Source: Collinsella sp. (GTDB lineage Bacteria > Actinomycetota > Coriobacteriia > Coriobacteriales > Coriobacteriaceae). Taken from it: DNA of 64,000 nucleotides. The stretch is from assembly GCA_019414245.1 (NCBI GenBank), contig DXMK01000004.1, forward strand, positions 62,001 to 126,000, in the 5' to 3' direction. Shown piece after piece: positions 30,557 to 38,426 of this stretch (its first letter is position 1; every line of letters starts with the position of its first letter). The translations under genes and the position numbers were made by a program. The notes beneath the pieces are model-generated. The model searched no databases. It saw only the letters and a program-made list of their open reading frames with translations, and was not told the origin of the DNA.

Positions 30557-31054
30557 ATGATCGTTCAGCTGCGAGTGGATGACCGCCTGGTTCACGGACA
30601 GGTCACGCTCATGTGGGGAAAGGAGCTGAGCACCAAGGGTATTTTAGTCGCGAATGACGCTGCGGCCCAAAATGAAACCCAGTCGTCGACGCTCAAGATG
30701 GCTTGCCCGAGTGGGCAGAAGCTTCTCATCCGTACAATAGACGACGCTATCAAGATTGCTAACGATCCGCGTGCGGGCGAGATGCGCATCTTCGCCCTTA
30801 CTGGGAACATCGCCGATGCACTCAAACTAGTGAAAGGGGCTCCCGGTAGGATCGGCAGCGTGAACGTTGCGAATGTCGGCCGCTTCGATCGAAGCGACGA
30901 TGCAGCCAAGGTGCTGCTGACAACGGGTGTAACGCTCAATCCAGACGAGGTGGCTGCAGCGCGCGAGCTGTGTGAGCAAGATCTGCCGGTGTTTCATCAG
31001 GTCGGCGTTACAGACGGTAAGGTCAAGGTTTCCGACCTGCTGGCAAAGCTCTAA
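30557..31054 (+). CDS. PTS mannose/fructose/sorbose-family EIIB
   Basis: The 165-aa EIIB has the signature RVDDRLVHGQV with phospho-His13 and continues with the Rossmann-like fold (LTGNIADALKLV, NVANVGRF). It phosphorylates the sugar carried through EIIC/EIID. AAAGGAG lies 7 nt before the ATG. Separate EIIA and EIIB genes, unlike the fused EIIAB at 42.2 kb, mark this as a sorbose/N-acetylgalactosamine-like arrangement (inference). Confidence 0.94.
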   Translation: MIVQLRVDDRLVHGQVTLMWGKELSTKGILVANDAAAQNETQSSTLKMACPSGQKLLIRTIDDAIKIANDPRAGEMRIFALTGNIADALKLVKGAPGRIGSVNVANVGRFDRSDDAAKVLLTTGVTLNPDEVAAARELCEQDLPVFHQVGVTDGKVKVSDLLAKL

Positions 31055-31066
31055 GGAGGGATTGAT

Positions 31067-31894
31067 ATGCTGACGACTGCGCTCTTGGCATATTTGGCAG
31101 CTTTTATCTGCTATTTCGTCCAATGGACGTTTGGACAGCCCATGATTGACCAGCCCCTGGGCGTGGGTCTTGTGGCGGGCATTATCTTTGGCGATGTTAC
31201 CGCAGGCATTATCATCGGTGCTGCGCTCCAGGCTATTTTCATCGGAAGCGTCAACGTGGGCGGTGCGACTTCGGCTGATACGGTGGCAGGAACGGTGCTC
31301 GCTGTGTGCTTCGTGGTCGTGTCTGGCATGGAGCAGGGCGTAGCGATTCCGCTCGCGGTGGCTGCGGCTATTTTTGCGAACATCATCTACTCGCTCGTTC
31401 TCAACGTGCTCATGTCTTTCTGGGCTCCTGTTATTGATTGGGCCGCGAACTCGGGTGACAGTAAGAAGCTCTTCATCTGCCATTTTGGCGGCGCCGTAGT
31501 CATGAACGGTCTATTCGCCATCCCGACGTTTTTGGCGGTGTGGGTCGGTGCCGAGCCGGCATCGCAGCTTATGAATATGGTGCCGCAGGCGGTCCTGAAC
31601 GGGTTCAATGCTGCATCCGGCCTGCTTCCCGCCGTGGGCATGGCGCTACTTCTGCGCATGCTCTGGGATAACAAGATTGCAATTTATTTCCTGCTCGGCT
31701 TCGTGCTCTTCCAATATCTCAACATGCCCATGGTCGCAATTGCCGCCGTCGGTGCAGTGATCTTGGTCGTTACGGCCCTGCGTGACCTTGAAAATCTCGA
31801 CCTGCGCAACCAGATTAAGGCCTTGCGCGAATCGGGCGTCGCAGCTGGTGCCCAGTCCGTCGCCGAGCTCGAAGAGGAGGATTTCTTCGCATGA
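31067..31894 (+). CDS. PTS mannose/fructose/sorbose-family EIIC
   Basis: The 275-aa membrane permease subunit shows multiple hydrophobic segments throughout and the family segments QPLGVGLVAGIIFGD and GAALQAIFIGSVNVGG. With EIID it forms the sugar channel. It has AAGGAGG 6 nt before the ATG, and its end overlaps the EIID start by four bases (ATGA). Confidence 0.94.
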   Translation: MLTTALLAYLAAFICYFVQWTFGQPMIDQPLGVGLVAGIIFGDVTAGIIIGAALQAIFIGSVNVGGATSADTVAGTVLAVCFVVVSGMEQGVAIPLAVAAAIFANIIYSLVLNVLMSFWAPVIDWAANSGDSKKLFICHFGGAVVMNGLFAIPTFLAVWVGAEPASQLMNMVPQAVLNGFNAASGLLPAVGMALLLRMLWDNKIAIYFLLGFVLFQYLNMPMVAIAAVGAVILVVTALRDLENLDLRNQIKALRESGVAAGAQSVAELEEEDFFA

Positions 31895-32751
31895 GTACCA
31901 CCGATACCGCAAGCGAGAAGATCAGCATCTCCACTAAGGATCTTTCCGCTGAAGACCGTAAGATGCTGCGCGGCATCTTCTTCCACTCGTTCAACGTCTT
32001 TGCCCATTACGGCGGCGGCGCTCGCGGAGGCGCTTCAGGCTTCATGTGGTCCATCTGGCCTGCCATCGAGCGTTTCTACCCGGATAAAGAACAGCGTCGC
32101 GATGCCCTGGTACGCCATTCGACCTGGTATAACATCACGTCAAATGTCGGTACGTTCTGCATGGGCCTTGTTGCCTCGATGGAGAAGGAGAACGCGGCCG
32201 AGCCTGATTTCGATACGCATTCGATCGACTCGGTCAAAGCTTCGCTCATGGGTCCCATGTCGGGCATCGGCGATGCAATCTTCTGGGGCGTTATCCGTGT
32301 TATCGCGGCCTCGGTCGGTATGGCGCTGTGCTCTCAGAACGGATCGCTTCTGGGTCCGATCGCGTTTCTGCTCATTTACAACATTCCGTCGTGGATTACG
32401 CGTTGGGTGCTGACGGTTCTTGGGTATCGCGTCGGTTCGAGCTTCATCACCAAGATCTACGAGAGCGGCTTGATGGGTATTGTAACCAAACTCTCAAGCA
32501 CGCTCGGCCTGCTGATGATCGGCGCCATGGCTGCCTCGTTCGTTAAGTTCAACTGCGCGATCTCAATTCCGATGCCCGAGGGCGATCCGGTCATGATCCA
32601 GACGTATCTCGATACGATCTTCATCGGCCTGATTCCGCTGCTGTACACCCTGGGTTGTTTCAAGCTGCTCAAGAAGAACACCAACGTGAACTGGATCATT
32701 ATCGGCACCATGATCATTGGCCTGGTGCTTGGCCTGACGGGGATTTGCTAG
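31891..32751 (+). CDS. PTS mannose/fructose/sorbose-family EIID
   Basis: The 286-aa EIID has the family's N-terminal amphipathic part (FHSFNVFAHYGGG, GFMWSIWPAIERFY), the segment VKASLMGPMSGIGDAIFWG, and C-terminal membrane helices. It closes the DeoR-controlled aldolase/PTS operon. ATGA overlap with EIIC couples their translation. Confidence 0.94.
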   Translation: MSTTDTASEKISISTKDLSAEDRKMLRGIFFHSFNVFAHYGGGARGGASGFMWSIWPAIERFYPDKEQRRDALVRHSTWYNITSNVGTFCMGLVASMEKENAAEPDFDTHSIDSVKASLMGPMSGIGDAIFWGVIRVIAASVGMALCSQNGSLLGPIAFLLIYNIPSWITRWVLTVLGYRVGSSFITKIYESGLMGIVTKLSSTLGLLMIGAMAASFVKFNCAISIPMPEGDPVMIQTYLDTIFIGLIPLLYTLGCFKLLKKNTNVNWIIIGTMIIGLVLGLTGIC

Positions 32752-32778
32752 TTGCTGCAAGTTTCAAGACGATGTTTA

Positions 32779-32818
32779 CCCGCCCGAGTGTGCCTAAGGT
32801 GCGCTCGGGCGGGCTTGC
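32779..32818 (+). terminator. Terminator of the aldolase/PTS operon
   Basis: CCCGCCCGAG (32779-32788) pairs with CTCGGGCGGG (32804-32813); the T-run is weak (CTTGCGTT). Confidence 0.65.
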
Positions 32819-32890
32819 GTTGGGTTTAAAGCAATGTATACACTGTCTGCGCCGATACGCGTAGACGATTCGTAAGCACGTGTGCGCTCT

Positions 32891-32913
32891 GGATACCGCA
32901 TCCCGCGGTATCC
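32891..32913. repeat. 9-bp palindrome upstream of the small acidic protein gene
   Basis: GGATACCGC (32891-32899) and GCGGTATCC (32905-32913) are perfect inverted repeats 70 nt before the start. It could be an operator. Confidence 0.55.
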
Positions 32914-32983
32914 ATGCATTACGATGGCCGTAATCAGTCATAGTGTAAGAATGGAATTCAAGCCACACGGAAAGGTGCATGCC

Positions 32984-33151
32984 ATGGATAGCAAGGACGA
33001 GTGCAAGCAGCCCCTGCGCGAGAAGAGGGAGACGAAAAAGCCCACCGATCCCTACATTCGTGCCGAGAACGAGGATGACGACGGCTACGATCCTTATAGC
33101 GATCGTCGCCCCGAGCGCGAGCCCCTCTTCGAAGCCGACCCCTGGCGTTAA
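32984..33151 (+). CDS. Small highly charged protein (55 aa), unknown
   Basis: The protein is rich in Asp, Glu, Lys and Arg (KRETKKPTDPYIRAENEDDDGYDPYSDRRPEREP), with no hydrophobic core, so it is probably disordered. The start at 32984 follows GGAAAGG by about 7 nt; upstream Met codons lack a ribosome site. It ends in a TAA inside an inverted repeat (AAGTAGCT at 33150-33157 with AGCTACTT at 33179-33186). The coding case rests on the ribosome site, codon use and isolated position. Confidence 0.6.
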   Translation: MDSKDECKQPLREKRETKKPTDPYIRAENEDDDGYDPYSDRRPEREPLFEADPWR

Positions 33152-33274
33152 GTAGCTGATTTGGGACGGGGCTTTTTTAGCTACTTTGTTTTCGGCTAGA
33201 GGCGTTCATGCCTGCCCCCTCGGCCGCTCGATATCCTCCGGGAGGGGCCACTAATAGAAAACTTGCTTATCCAT

Positions 33275-33350
33275 TAATCAAGATACGCATAATCTTGCTC
33301 TCCTGCTAATCAAGAATCGTTATAATCTTGATTAGCAGGAGAGCAAGATT
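33275..33350. promoter_or_regulatory. 25-bp perfect palindrome with tandem boxes before the ATPase gene
   Basis: Arms 33291-33315 and 33326-33350 are perfect inverted repeats around a 10-nt loop. TAATCAAGA recurs at 33275, 33307 and, inverted, at 33326, a 32-nt step between the first two. The right arm touches the ribosome site (GGAGA, 33351-33355) of the next gene. A promoter or operator with autoregulation, or an RNA hairpin controlling translation, are both possible. Confidence 0.8.
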
Positions 33351-33358
33351 GGAGAATT

Positions 33359-34711
33359 ATGGCATTCAACGACTTGGTGGCTCAAAAAATAAAGGACTTT
33401 GAGCAACAGGGGATTCCGCAGGTCTTTGAGCGCGACCTTGATCTGGGCAACCCGCAGGAGCCAAAGCGCGACAACATCGTATATGTGATTGTGGGCGCCC
33501 GTCGTTGTGGAAAGACGTATCGCCTGTATCAGGAGATACGGCGGCTTCAGGGCCAAGGCGTCGAGCTTGACCGGATGCTATATTTCAATTTTGAGGATGA
33601 GCGCTTGCGTCCGTATGAGCCATCGCTACTAGCGGACGTGCTCGATACATTCTATGCACTATATCCTGCTGCTCGAGGCGAGGGCGCCTACCTTTTCTTT
33701 GACGAGATCCAGGAAATACCCGAATGGGGTGCGTTTCTGCGACGCGTGGTCGATACGGAGAAGGCGACCGTTTACGTGACGGGATCTTCTTCTAAGATGC
33801 TGTCCTCAGAACTTAAGAGCGAGTTCAGGGGCCGTTCTCTTGTGCGAGAGCTTTTTCCGTTGAGTTTTTCGGAATACGTCCGATATAAGACGGGGAGCGT
33901 TCCTGAGTCGAACGCGCCCTTCTCCTCAAGCGCTGCAGCGTTGCTCCGACACCATCTGGTCGGATATCTCGAGCGAGGGGGATTCATCGCGACACTTGAG
34001 CAGACGCCCGCAGACGCGATTCAGCTGCTACAGGAATATGCGTCGCGAACGGTCGCTATGGACGTTGTGGAGCGTTACGACGTCAAGAGCCCTCGTTTGG
34101 CCTCACTGTTTCTGACGCGGTGTATGGCATCTTCGGGACGAGAGCTGTCGGTGAACAAGGTGTACAACGAGTTCAAGAGCAGGCAGATACCCGTCAGTCG
34201 TAATTCGCTCAGCGACTTACTTGAGTATTACGAGGACGCCTACCTGCTGTTTTCTGTGCCGGAGTTTACGCGTTCACTTGCAAATAATACGCGGTCTGCG
34301 TCTAAAGTCTACGCTGTCGATCCTGCGATGTTTGGAGCATTCTCTCCCGCATCGGCATTGGACCAGGGCCAGAGGCTCGAGACTGCGGTGTTCAATGCGC
34401 TCAGAAGAAGGACTCCTGCGGTGCGGGTCGGTTCGGTCTGCCGCCTACTGGTCAAGGAGAAGAATAAAAGCCATGAGGTTGACTTTGTGGCTGGGGATGC
34501 ACTTCTCATGCAGGCTTATAGCCTGACTCAGGTGAGTGTGGATATGGCAAGCGAGAAAACGCGCGAACGCGAAATTGCAGCCCTCGATGCCTCGATGGCC
34601 CAGTTTGATCTTGGCGAGTCGGTAATCGTTACTATGGATGAACAGGCCGATATTCCATGTGAACACGGTGTGGTACACGCTGTGCCCGCATGGAAGTGGC
34701 TCCTTGCCTAA
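33359..34711 (+). CDS. AAA-family ATPase with DUF4143-type C-terminus
   Basis: The 450-aa protein belongs to the AAA_14/DUF4143 group (COG1373-like). It has Walker A GARRCGKT (residues 46-53), Walker B AYLFFDEIQ near 110, a sensor-like VTGSSSKML near 141, RGRSLVRELFPLSFSEY typical of the family, a helical middle, and the C-terminal segment KNKSHEVDFVAGD, the nuclease-like strand common to DUF4143. Its cell role is unknown; members are frequent, variable genes in gut anaerobes. GGAGAATT lies directly before the ATG. Codon use is less GC-biased than in neighbours, suggesting transfer. Confidence 0.92.
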   Translation: MAFNDLVAQKIKDFEQQGIPQVFERDLDLGNPQEPKRDNIVYVIVGARRCGKTYRLYQEIRRLQGQGVELDRMLYFNFEDERLRPYEPSLLADVLDTFYALYPAARGEGAYLFFDEIQEIPEWGAFLRRVVDTEKATVYVTGSSSKMLSSELKSEFRGRSLVRELFPLSFSEYVRYKTGSVPESNAPFSSSAAALLRHHLVGYLERGGFIATLEQTPADAIQLLQEYASRTVAMDVVERYDVKSPRLASLFLTRCMASSGRELSVNKVYNEFKSRQIPVSRNSLSDLLEYYEDAYLLFSVPEFTRSLANNTRSASKVYAVDPAMFGAFSPASALDQGQRLETAVFNALRRRTPAVRVGSVCRLLVKEKNKSHEVDFVAGDALLMQAYSLTQVSVDMASEKTREREIAALDASMAQFDLGESVIVTMDEQADIPCEHGVVHAVPAWKWLLA

Positions 34712-34727
34712 TCATCTACGGATCTGT

Positions 34728-34751
34728 GGGGCCAGGACCTCCTGGCCCCTT
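34728..34751. terminator. Terminator between convergent genes
   Basis: GGGGCCAGG (34728-34736) pairs with CCTGGCCCC (34741-34749) around a 4-nt loop. T-run is short (TTC). Confidence 0.7.
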
Positions 34752-34784
34752 CATCACGGTTGGGGAGTACCATGATGCGCCCGG

Positions 34785-36272
34785 CTAGTCCTGGGCCTTG
34801 ATGCTCGGCAGCAGAATCTGGGCGATGTAGTCGCATTCGAGCTTGGTGGCAGCGTCGGCCTTGCCGTCTTTGCCGACCAGCACGCTCTTGATCTGGCTGT
34901 AGGTGTAGCGGTTGCCGGTCGTAAGCTCGACAAGCTCAATGGCTGTGTCCATGGGATAGGTCGACACGGGGTTCTGCGTGCGCCCGTTGATGGTCTGGGG
35001 CACCACGTACGGATAGACGGGGCCGCTGGCGTAGACGGTATAACCGTTGCCTAGATTGGCCGCACCCAAAACCGTATCGCCCTCATCGGGCGTAAAGCTC
35101 TCGCCCTCGCGCACCGCGACGAGCGTCACAATCGGCGTATCGCTGTCGCCGGCAAGATAGATGCATAGCGTGCTGCCATTTTGCCAAGTCTCGACCTTGC
35201 CGTACCATTCGACGGGGATATCGAGCTGGTAGAGGTCGGTTGCCTTGTGACGGGCGTCGGCATCACGGGCTGCCTGTGCCTTTTGCGCGCTCAGGGCATT
35301 GACGGCGGCGTCGCGCCGCGCGGTTGCCGCCTGCTGGAGCACCTTGGCGGTGGCGGCGGAGCTCGCGCCTCCCTCCTCGGCATATTTGGCGGCGGCATCG
35401 ATCTGGTCGTCGGTTACCGTGTCGGCCGAAGGCACCTTGAGTTTAAAGGCAGCCTGGGCACTTAAATCCTGTCCATCGCTCTTAACGGTGACCTGCGTCT
35501 TGGTGGTCGGGACGGTATAGATGGTGCCGTCGGCCGCGATGGGGGAGGCAGCGATGGAGAGCGTGTAATCGCCGGGCAGCAGTTTGATGCCGCGGCCGTG
35601 CTCGTCAACGTAGAGCGTTTCGCTCACAGAAGAGCCGTCGGAGTCCTGGCCACTCACCTGCACGGGGATCTTTGAGCCGGTGGAGCAGTCGAGTCCCGCG
35701 GCATGTACGCCAATTTGCACCGACATCATGGTATGGGCGTTTGCGGCAACTACGGCGGCCTGCTCTTGCTGGTATCCGTTCCAAGCCGCATAGCCCGCGC
35801 CGCCGGCGACGAGCGCGACGGCCACGACACCGGCGACCATCAGATTGCGGCGCTTGGGCGACATCTTACGATGACGAACCTCGGCTTCGTGTGCCGAGGG
35901 AGCGGACGGCAGGGGAATATCTCCCATGGCGATGGTCTCGTCGACGACTGGCGCAGAGCCCAAGCCGGGGAGCTCGCGGGTGAGCGATTCGTCGACGGGC
36001 AAGTCGCCAAGCAGGGAGGTCTCATCTCCCGCGTTGGGTTCCGGTTGGCCATTGCCCTCGTCATCGCCTTTTTCGACATCGGCTTCATCGCGAGCATCCT
36101 CGACGTCGTCGCCCGTATCCGGTATGCCATCGCCCGCCGCGTCCTGCATGTCGACGATTGTCTCGTCAAACGCAACTTCGTCCAGCGAAAACCGGTCTAG
36201 GCTCTCCAGGGCCTCGGCGCACGCTTCTGCATCTTGGGCCGCATCCTCTTGGCCCATCGTCTCATCTTTCAT
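34785..36272 (-). CDS. Single-pass membrane protein with acidic cytoplasmic region, unknown
   Basis: The 495-aa protein starts with about 130 Asp/Glu-rich residues, then a basic stretch (RHRKMSPKRRN) and one membrane helix (about 140-165, MVAGVVAVALVAGGAGYAAW), and an extracellular part. The latter has a beta-rich region (LYVDEHGRGIKLLPGDYTLSIAASPIA), an Ala-rich helical segment (about 270-320) and a C-terminal domain (PVEWYGKVETWQNGSTLCIYLAGD). The topology resembles zinc-ribbon-less Coriobacterial surface proteins, but no family is recognised. GGGGGATA precedes the start at 36272. Confidence 0.8.
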   Translation of the reverse strand: MKDETMGQEDAAQDAEACAEALESLDRFSLDEVAFDETIVDMQDAAGDGIPDTGDDVEDARDEADVEKGDDEGNGQPEPNAGDETSLLGDLPVDESLTRELPGLGSAPVVDETIAMGDIPLPSAPSAHEAEVRHRKMSPKRRNLMVAGVVAVALVAGGAGYAAWNGYQQEQAAVVAANAHTMMSVQIGVHAAGLDCSTGSKIPVQVSGQDSDGSSVSETLYVDEHGRGIKLLPGDYTLSIAASPIAADGTIYTVPTTKTQVTVKSDGQDLSAQAAFKLKVPSADTVTDDQIDAAAKYAEEGGASSAATAKVLQQAATARRDAAVNALSAQKAQAARDADARHKATDLYQLDIPVEWYGKVETWQNGSTLCIYLAGDSDTPIVTLVAVREGESFTPDEGDTVLGAANLGNGYTVYASGPVYPYVVPQTINGRTQNPVSTYPMDTAIELVELTTGNRYTYSQIKSVLVGKDGKADAATKLECDYIAQILLPSIKAQD

Positions 36273-36393
36273 ATATCCCCCAAGCTCAATATCGGGACAA
36301 CACTGTACCCAAAAATGGAGCCATATAAAGCGCATGCGAAATATAAGATCCGATTTAACCCGAGCGCATCGTTCAGTCGCATCCTCGCGGCAG

Positions 36394-36436
36394 CAAAAAG
36401 CCCCCGGAACGCGGACGAATCACATTCCGGGGGTTC
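36394..36436 (-). terminator. Terminator of the DUF5692-like gene
   Basis: CCCCCGGAA (36401-36409) pairs with TTCCGGGGG (36425-36433); on the minus strand GGGGGCTTTTTG follows. Confidence 0.85.
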
Positions 36437-36505
36437 TGCAATGCGTTGAGTTGCGCGGAGCCGGCTACGCGGCTTCGTACTCAAGCGATGTTTGCGCCAG
36501 GCGCG

Positions 36506-37459
36506 TTACTCGGCGTGAGCGTAATCAACCTTGGCGCGACGAGCGGTAGCCTTCTCCCAATCGCTGGTGCCCTCAAAGACATCCTGCTTGTAGGGATTGC
36601 GGCCGAGCTTCTTGGCACGGTAGGCGATGTAGATGATTGCGGCGACGTTGGCGATCAGCGCGGCGACCGAGACCGCGGTAGCGGCGCCGGGGTCGAGCGT
36701 GGAGTGGGTCACAAAGATGGACTCCTCCTGGAAGTACGGGAATACCTGGGCAAACATGCACCAAATAGCCAGCGTAAAGGCACGGTTCTGGATCCAGCCG
36801 CCCTTGTTCCAGATAAAGGCGGCGACGGTGGGCGCCAGCAGCAGTGCAAAGCCGCAGAACCAGGAGTGGGTGGGCAAGCAGTTGTAGGTGTAGCAGAAGT
36901 TCCAGATATCGTAGGCGATGATGTAGACCCAGGTCATGTCGGGCCACAGCATGTCGGTCTTGTCCTCAGAGGCGTAGACACTCCACCAACCGGTCATGCA
37001 GAAGATGTTGATGATACCGGCGATGCCGTTGAACACGTTGTTCCAGCCGGCGAGCTGCGTGGCGCCCTCGGAGGTGACCCAGGTGGACTCGCCCAGGACA
37101 AAGAAGTGATAGGCGCTCTCAAAGTCGGACACGACGGCGATCATGATGTTGATGGCGACGATCAGAAACGGCCACGCGCGGAACCAATGCGCCTTGCCGA
37201 TCTTGCCCCACTGGTACTTAATGGCAATGAAGCCCCAGCAACCGGCCAGCGCCGCGTATACCTTGGCGTAGTGGAACCAGCTGTTCTGGTACACATGGGT
37301 GGGGTTGGTGAGCGCCCACTCGGCACCCTGTGAGACGCCGATGGCGATAGCGACGCAGTAGATGGTCATGGCCAGCGGAGCCACGCCAAAGATGATGGCC
37401 GCGCCCAGCTTGGTGCGGCGGCCGACCTCGTTGAGCACGATCAGGCCAATAAAGACCAT
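36506..37459 (-). CDS. DUF5692-like multi-pass membrane protein with early in-frame amber codon
   Basis: The open frame from Met 37459 gives 317 aa with about eight membrane helices rich in Trp and aromatic residues, and a basic C-terminal tail (YRAKKLGRNPYKQD). I place it by memory in the DUF5692 group; function unknown. The expected start is upstream: an ATG at 37513 with AAGGAG 8 nt before it reads MLFDV, then TAG (37496-37498), then GSNTLIHWAGWA directly into this frame, making the full protein about 335 aa. The Met at 37459 has no ribosome site. So the gene is either truncated by a nonsense mutation, read through, or begins weakly at 37459. Confidence 0.75.
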   Translation of the reverse strand: MVFIGLIVLNEVGRRTKLGAAIIFGVAPLAMTIYCVAIAIGVSQGAEWALTNPTHVYQNSWFHYAKVYAALAGCWGFIAIKYQWGKIGKAHWFRAWPFLIVAINIMIAVVSDFESAYHFFVLGESTWVTSEGATQLAGWNNVFNGIAGIINIFCMTGWWSVYASEDKTDMLWPDMTWVYIIAYDIWNFCYTYNCLPTHSWFCGFALLLAPTVAAFIWNKGGWIQNRAFTLAIWCMFAQVFPYFQEESIFVTHSTLDPGAATAVSVAALIANVAAIIYIAYRAKKLGRNPYKQDVFEGTSDWEKATARRAKVDYAHAE

Positions 37460-37531
37460 GGCCCAGCCGGCCCAGTGGATAAGGGTATTGCTACCCTAAA
37501 CATCGAACAGCATGCTGCTCTCCTTTCACAA

Positions 37532-37559
37532 GCCCGCGGCCCCTCTTCTGATCGCGGGC
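37532..37559 (-). terminator. Hairpin after the TetR gene
   Basis: GCCCGCG (37532-37538) pairs with CGCGGGC (37553-37559), between the TetR stop and the ribosome site of the next minus-strand gene. Few T residues follow. Confidence 0.5.
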
Positions 37560-37576
37560 AGTTTGGCCAAATGTCG

Positions 37577-38239
37577 TCAGTTCTGGGGCTTGCGCTCCTG
37601 ATACTTGGCGGTATAGCCCTCGATATGGAGCGTCGAGGCGATGATTTCCTTGACTGTCTCGTCGGGCACATCGGGGTGCGTGCGGATATACATCAGCAGC
37701 CCCATGATGAGGGTGTAGAACGTCTCGTAGACATGGTCGATGCGTAGCTCGTGATGGGCGACAAAATCCACCACGGTGGTATCGCAGATATACTGCGCCA
37801 CGCGCTGGACCACGTTGTGCAAAAAGCCGCCGTAGAGCGCGCCGCTGCTCGAGGTGAGCGTGCTCGGCAACTCGTGGCCGCTCACGACCAGGCGCTTAAA
37901 GAGCGGAGCAACGGTGTCGAGTGCGCCTTCGATGTCGCCAACCGTGCGGCTGGCGTTCCACTGCTCGAGCTCGGCGATAAAGCCGTCGATTGCCTCGTCC
38001 ATAACGGCGGTGACGGCGGCATCCATATCGGCAAAGTAGTGGTAGAACAGCGAACGCGCGCAGCCAGCCCGCTTGGTCACGGCCGATACCGAAAGATGGG
38101 ACACACCAAGCTCGGCGCTCACGGCGCGCACAGCGGCGAGGATCTCGCGACGGCGCTCGTCGCCCGTCAGGCGTTTTGCCGCGCTATCGGATGCGGGGAC
38201 GGCATCGACCACAGAGATATCTGCTGCGTTGTTGCCCAT
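37577..38239 (-). CDS. TetR/AcrR-family regulator
   Basis: The 220-aa protein has an N-terminal TetR helix-turn-helix (about residues 27-75: RREILAAVRAVSAELGVSHLSVSAVTKRAGCARSLFYHYF) and a helical ligand/dimer domain. It is divergent from the large Fe-S/FAD oxidoreductase gene, with two palindromic sites between them, and upstream of the DUF5692-like gene on its own strand, so it probably controls both. The inducer is unknown. AAAGGCGG precedes the start. Confidence 0.93.
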   Translation of the reverse strand: MGNNAADISVVDAVPASDSAAKRLTGDERRREILAAVRAVSAELGVSHLSVSAVTKRAGCARSLFYHYFADMDAAVTAVMDEAIDGFIAELEQWNASRTVGDIEGALDTVAPLFKRLVVSGHELPSTLTSSSGALYGGFLHNVVQRVAQYICDTTVVDFVAHHELRIDHVYETFYTLIMGLLMYIRTHPDVPDETVKEIIASTLHIEGYTAKYQERKPQN

Positions 38240-38297
38240 GTTTTGCCGCCTTTCATCCTCTTTTGCCTGACCGTTCGCCTAACAGTCTTGAATATTG

Positions 38298-38335
38298 TTG
38301 ACGGTTCGTCAATACTGTTTTTGACACAATGTCAA
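38298..38335. promoter_or_regulatory. Two palindromic operators for the TetR regulator
   Basis: TTGACGGTTCGTCAA (38298-38312) and TTGACACAATGTCAA (38321-38335) share TTGAC-N5-GTCAA with starts 23 nt apart, in the divergent promoter region. They overlap likely promoter elements. Confidence 0.75.
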
Positions 38336-38426
38336 CAATAGCGGGTGAACGGCATGGGGGCATGTCGAACCCGTACAAAGAGGGGCGCCGCGGTCTCGCC
38401 GGGCTGTGGCAAGAGAAGGGACGACT

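Noticed and set aside
33291..33350. Invertible promoter switch at the 25-bp palindrome
   Set aside because: Only 10 nt lie between the arms, so inversion would change almost nothing, and no recombinase gene is nearby.
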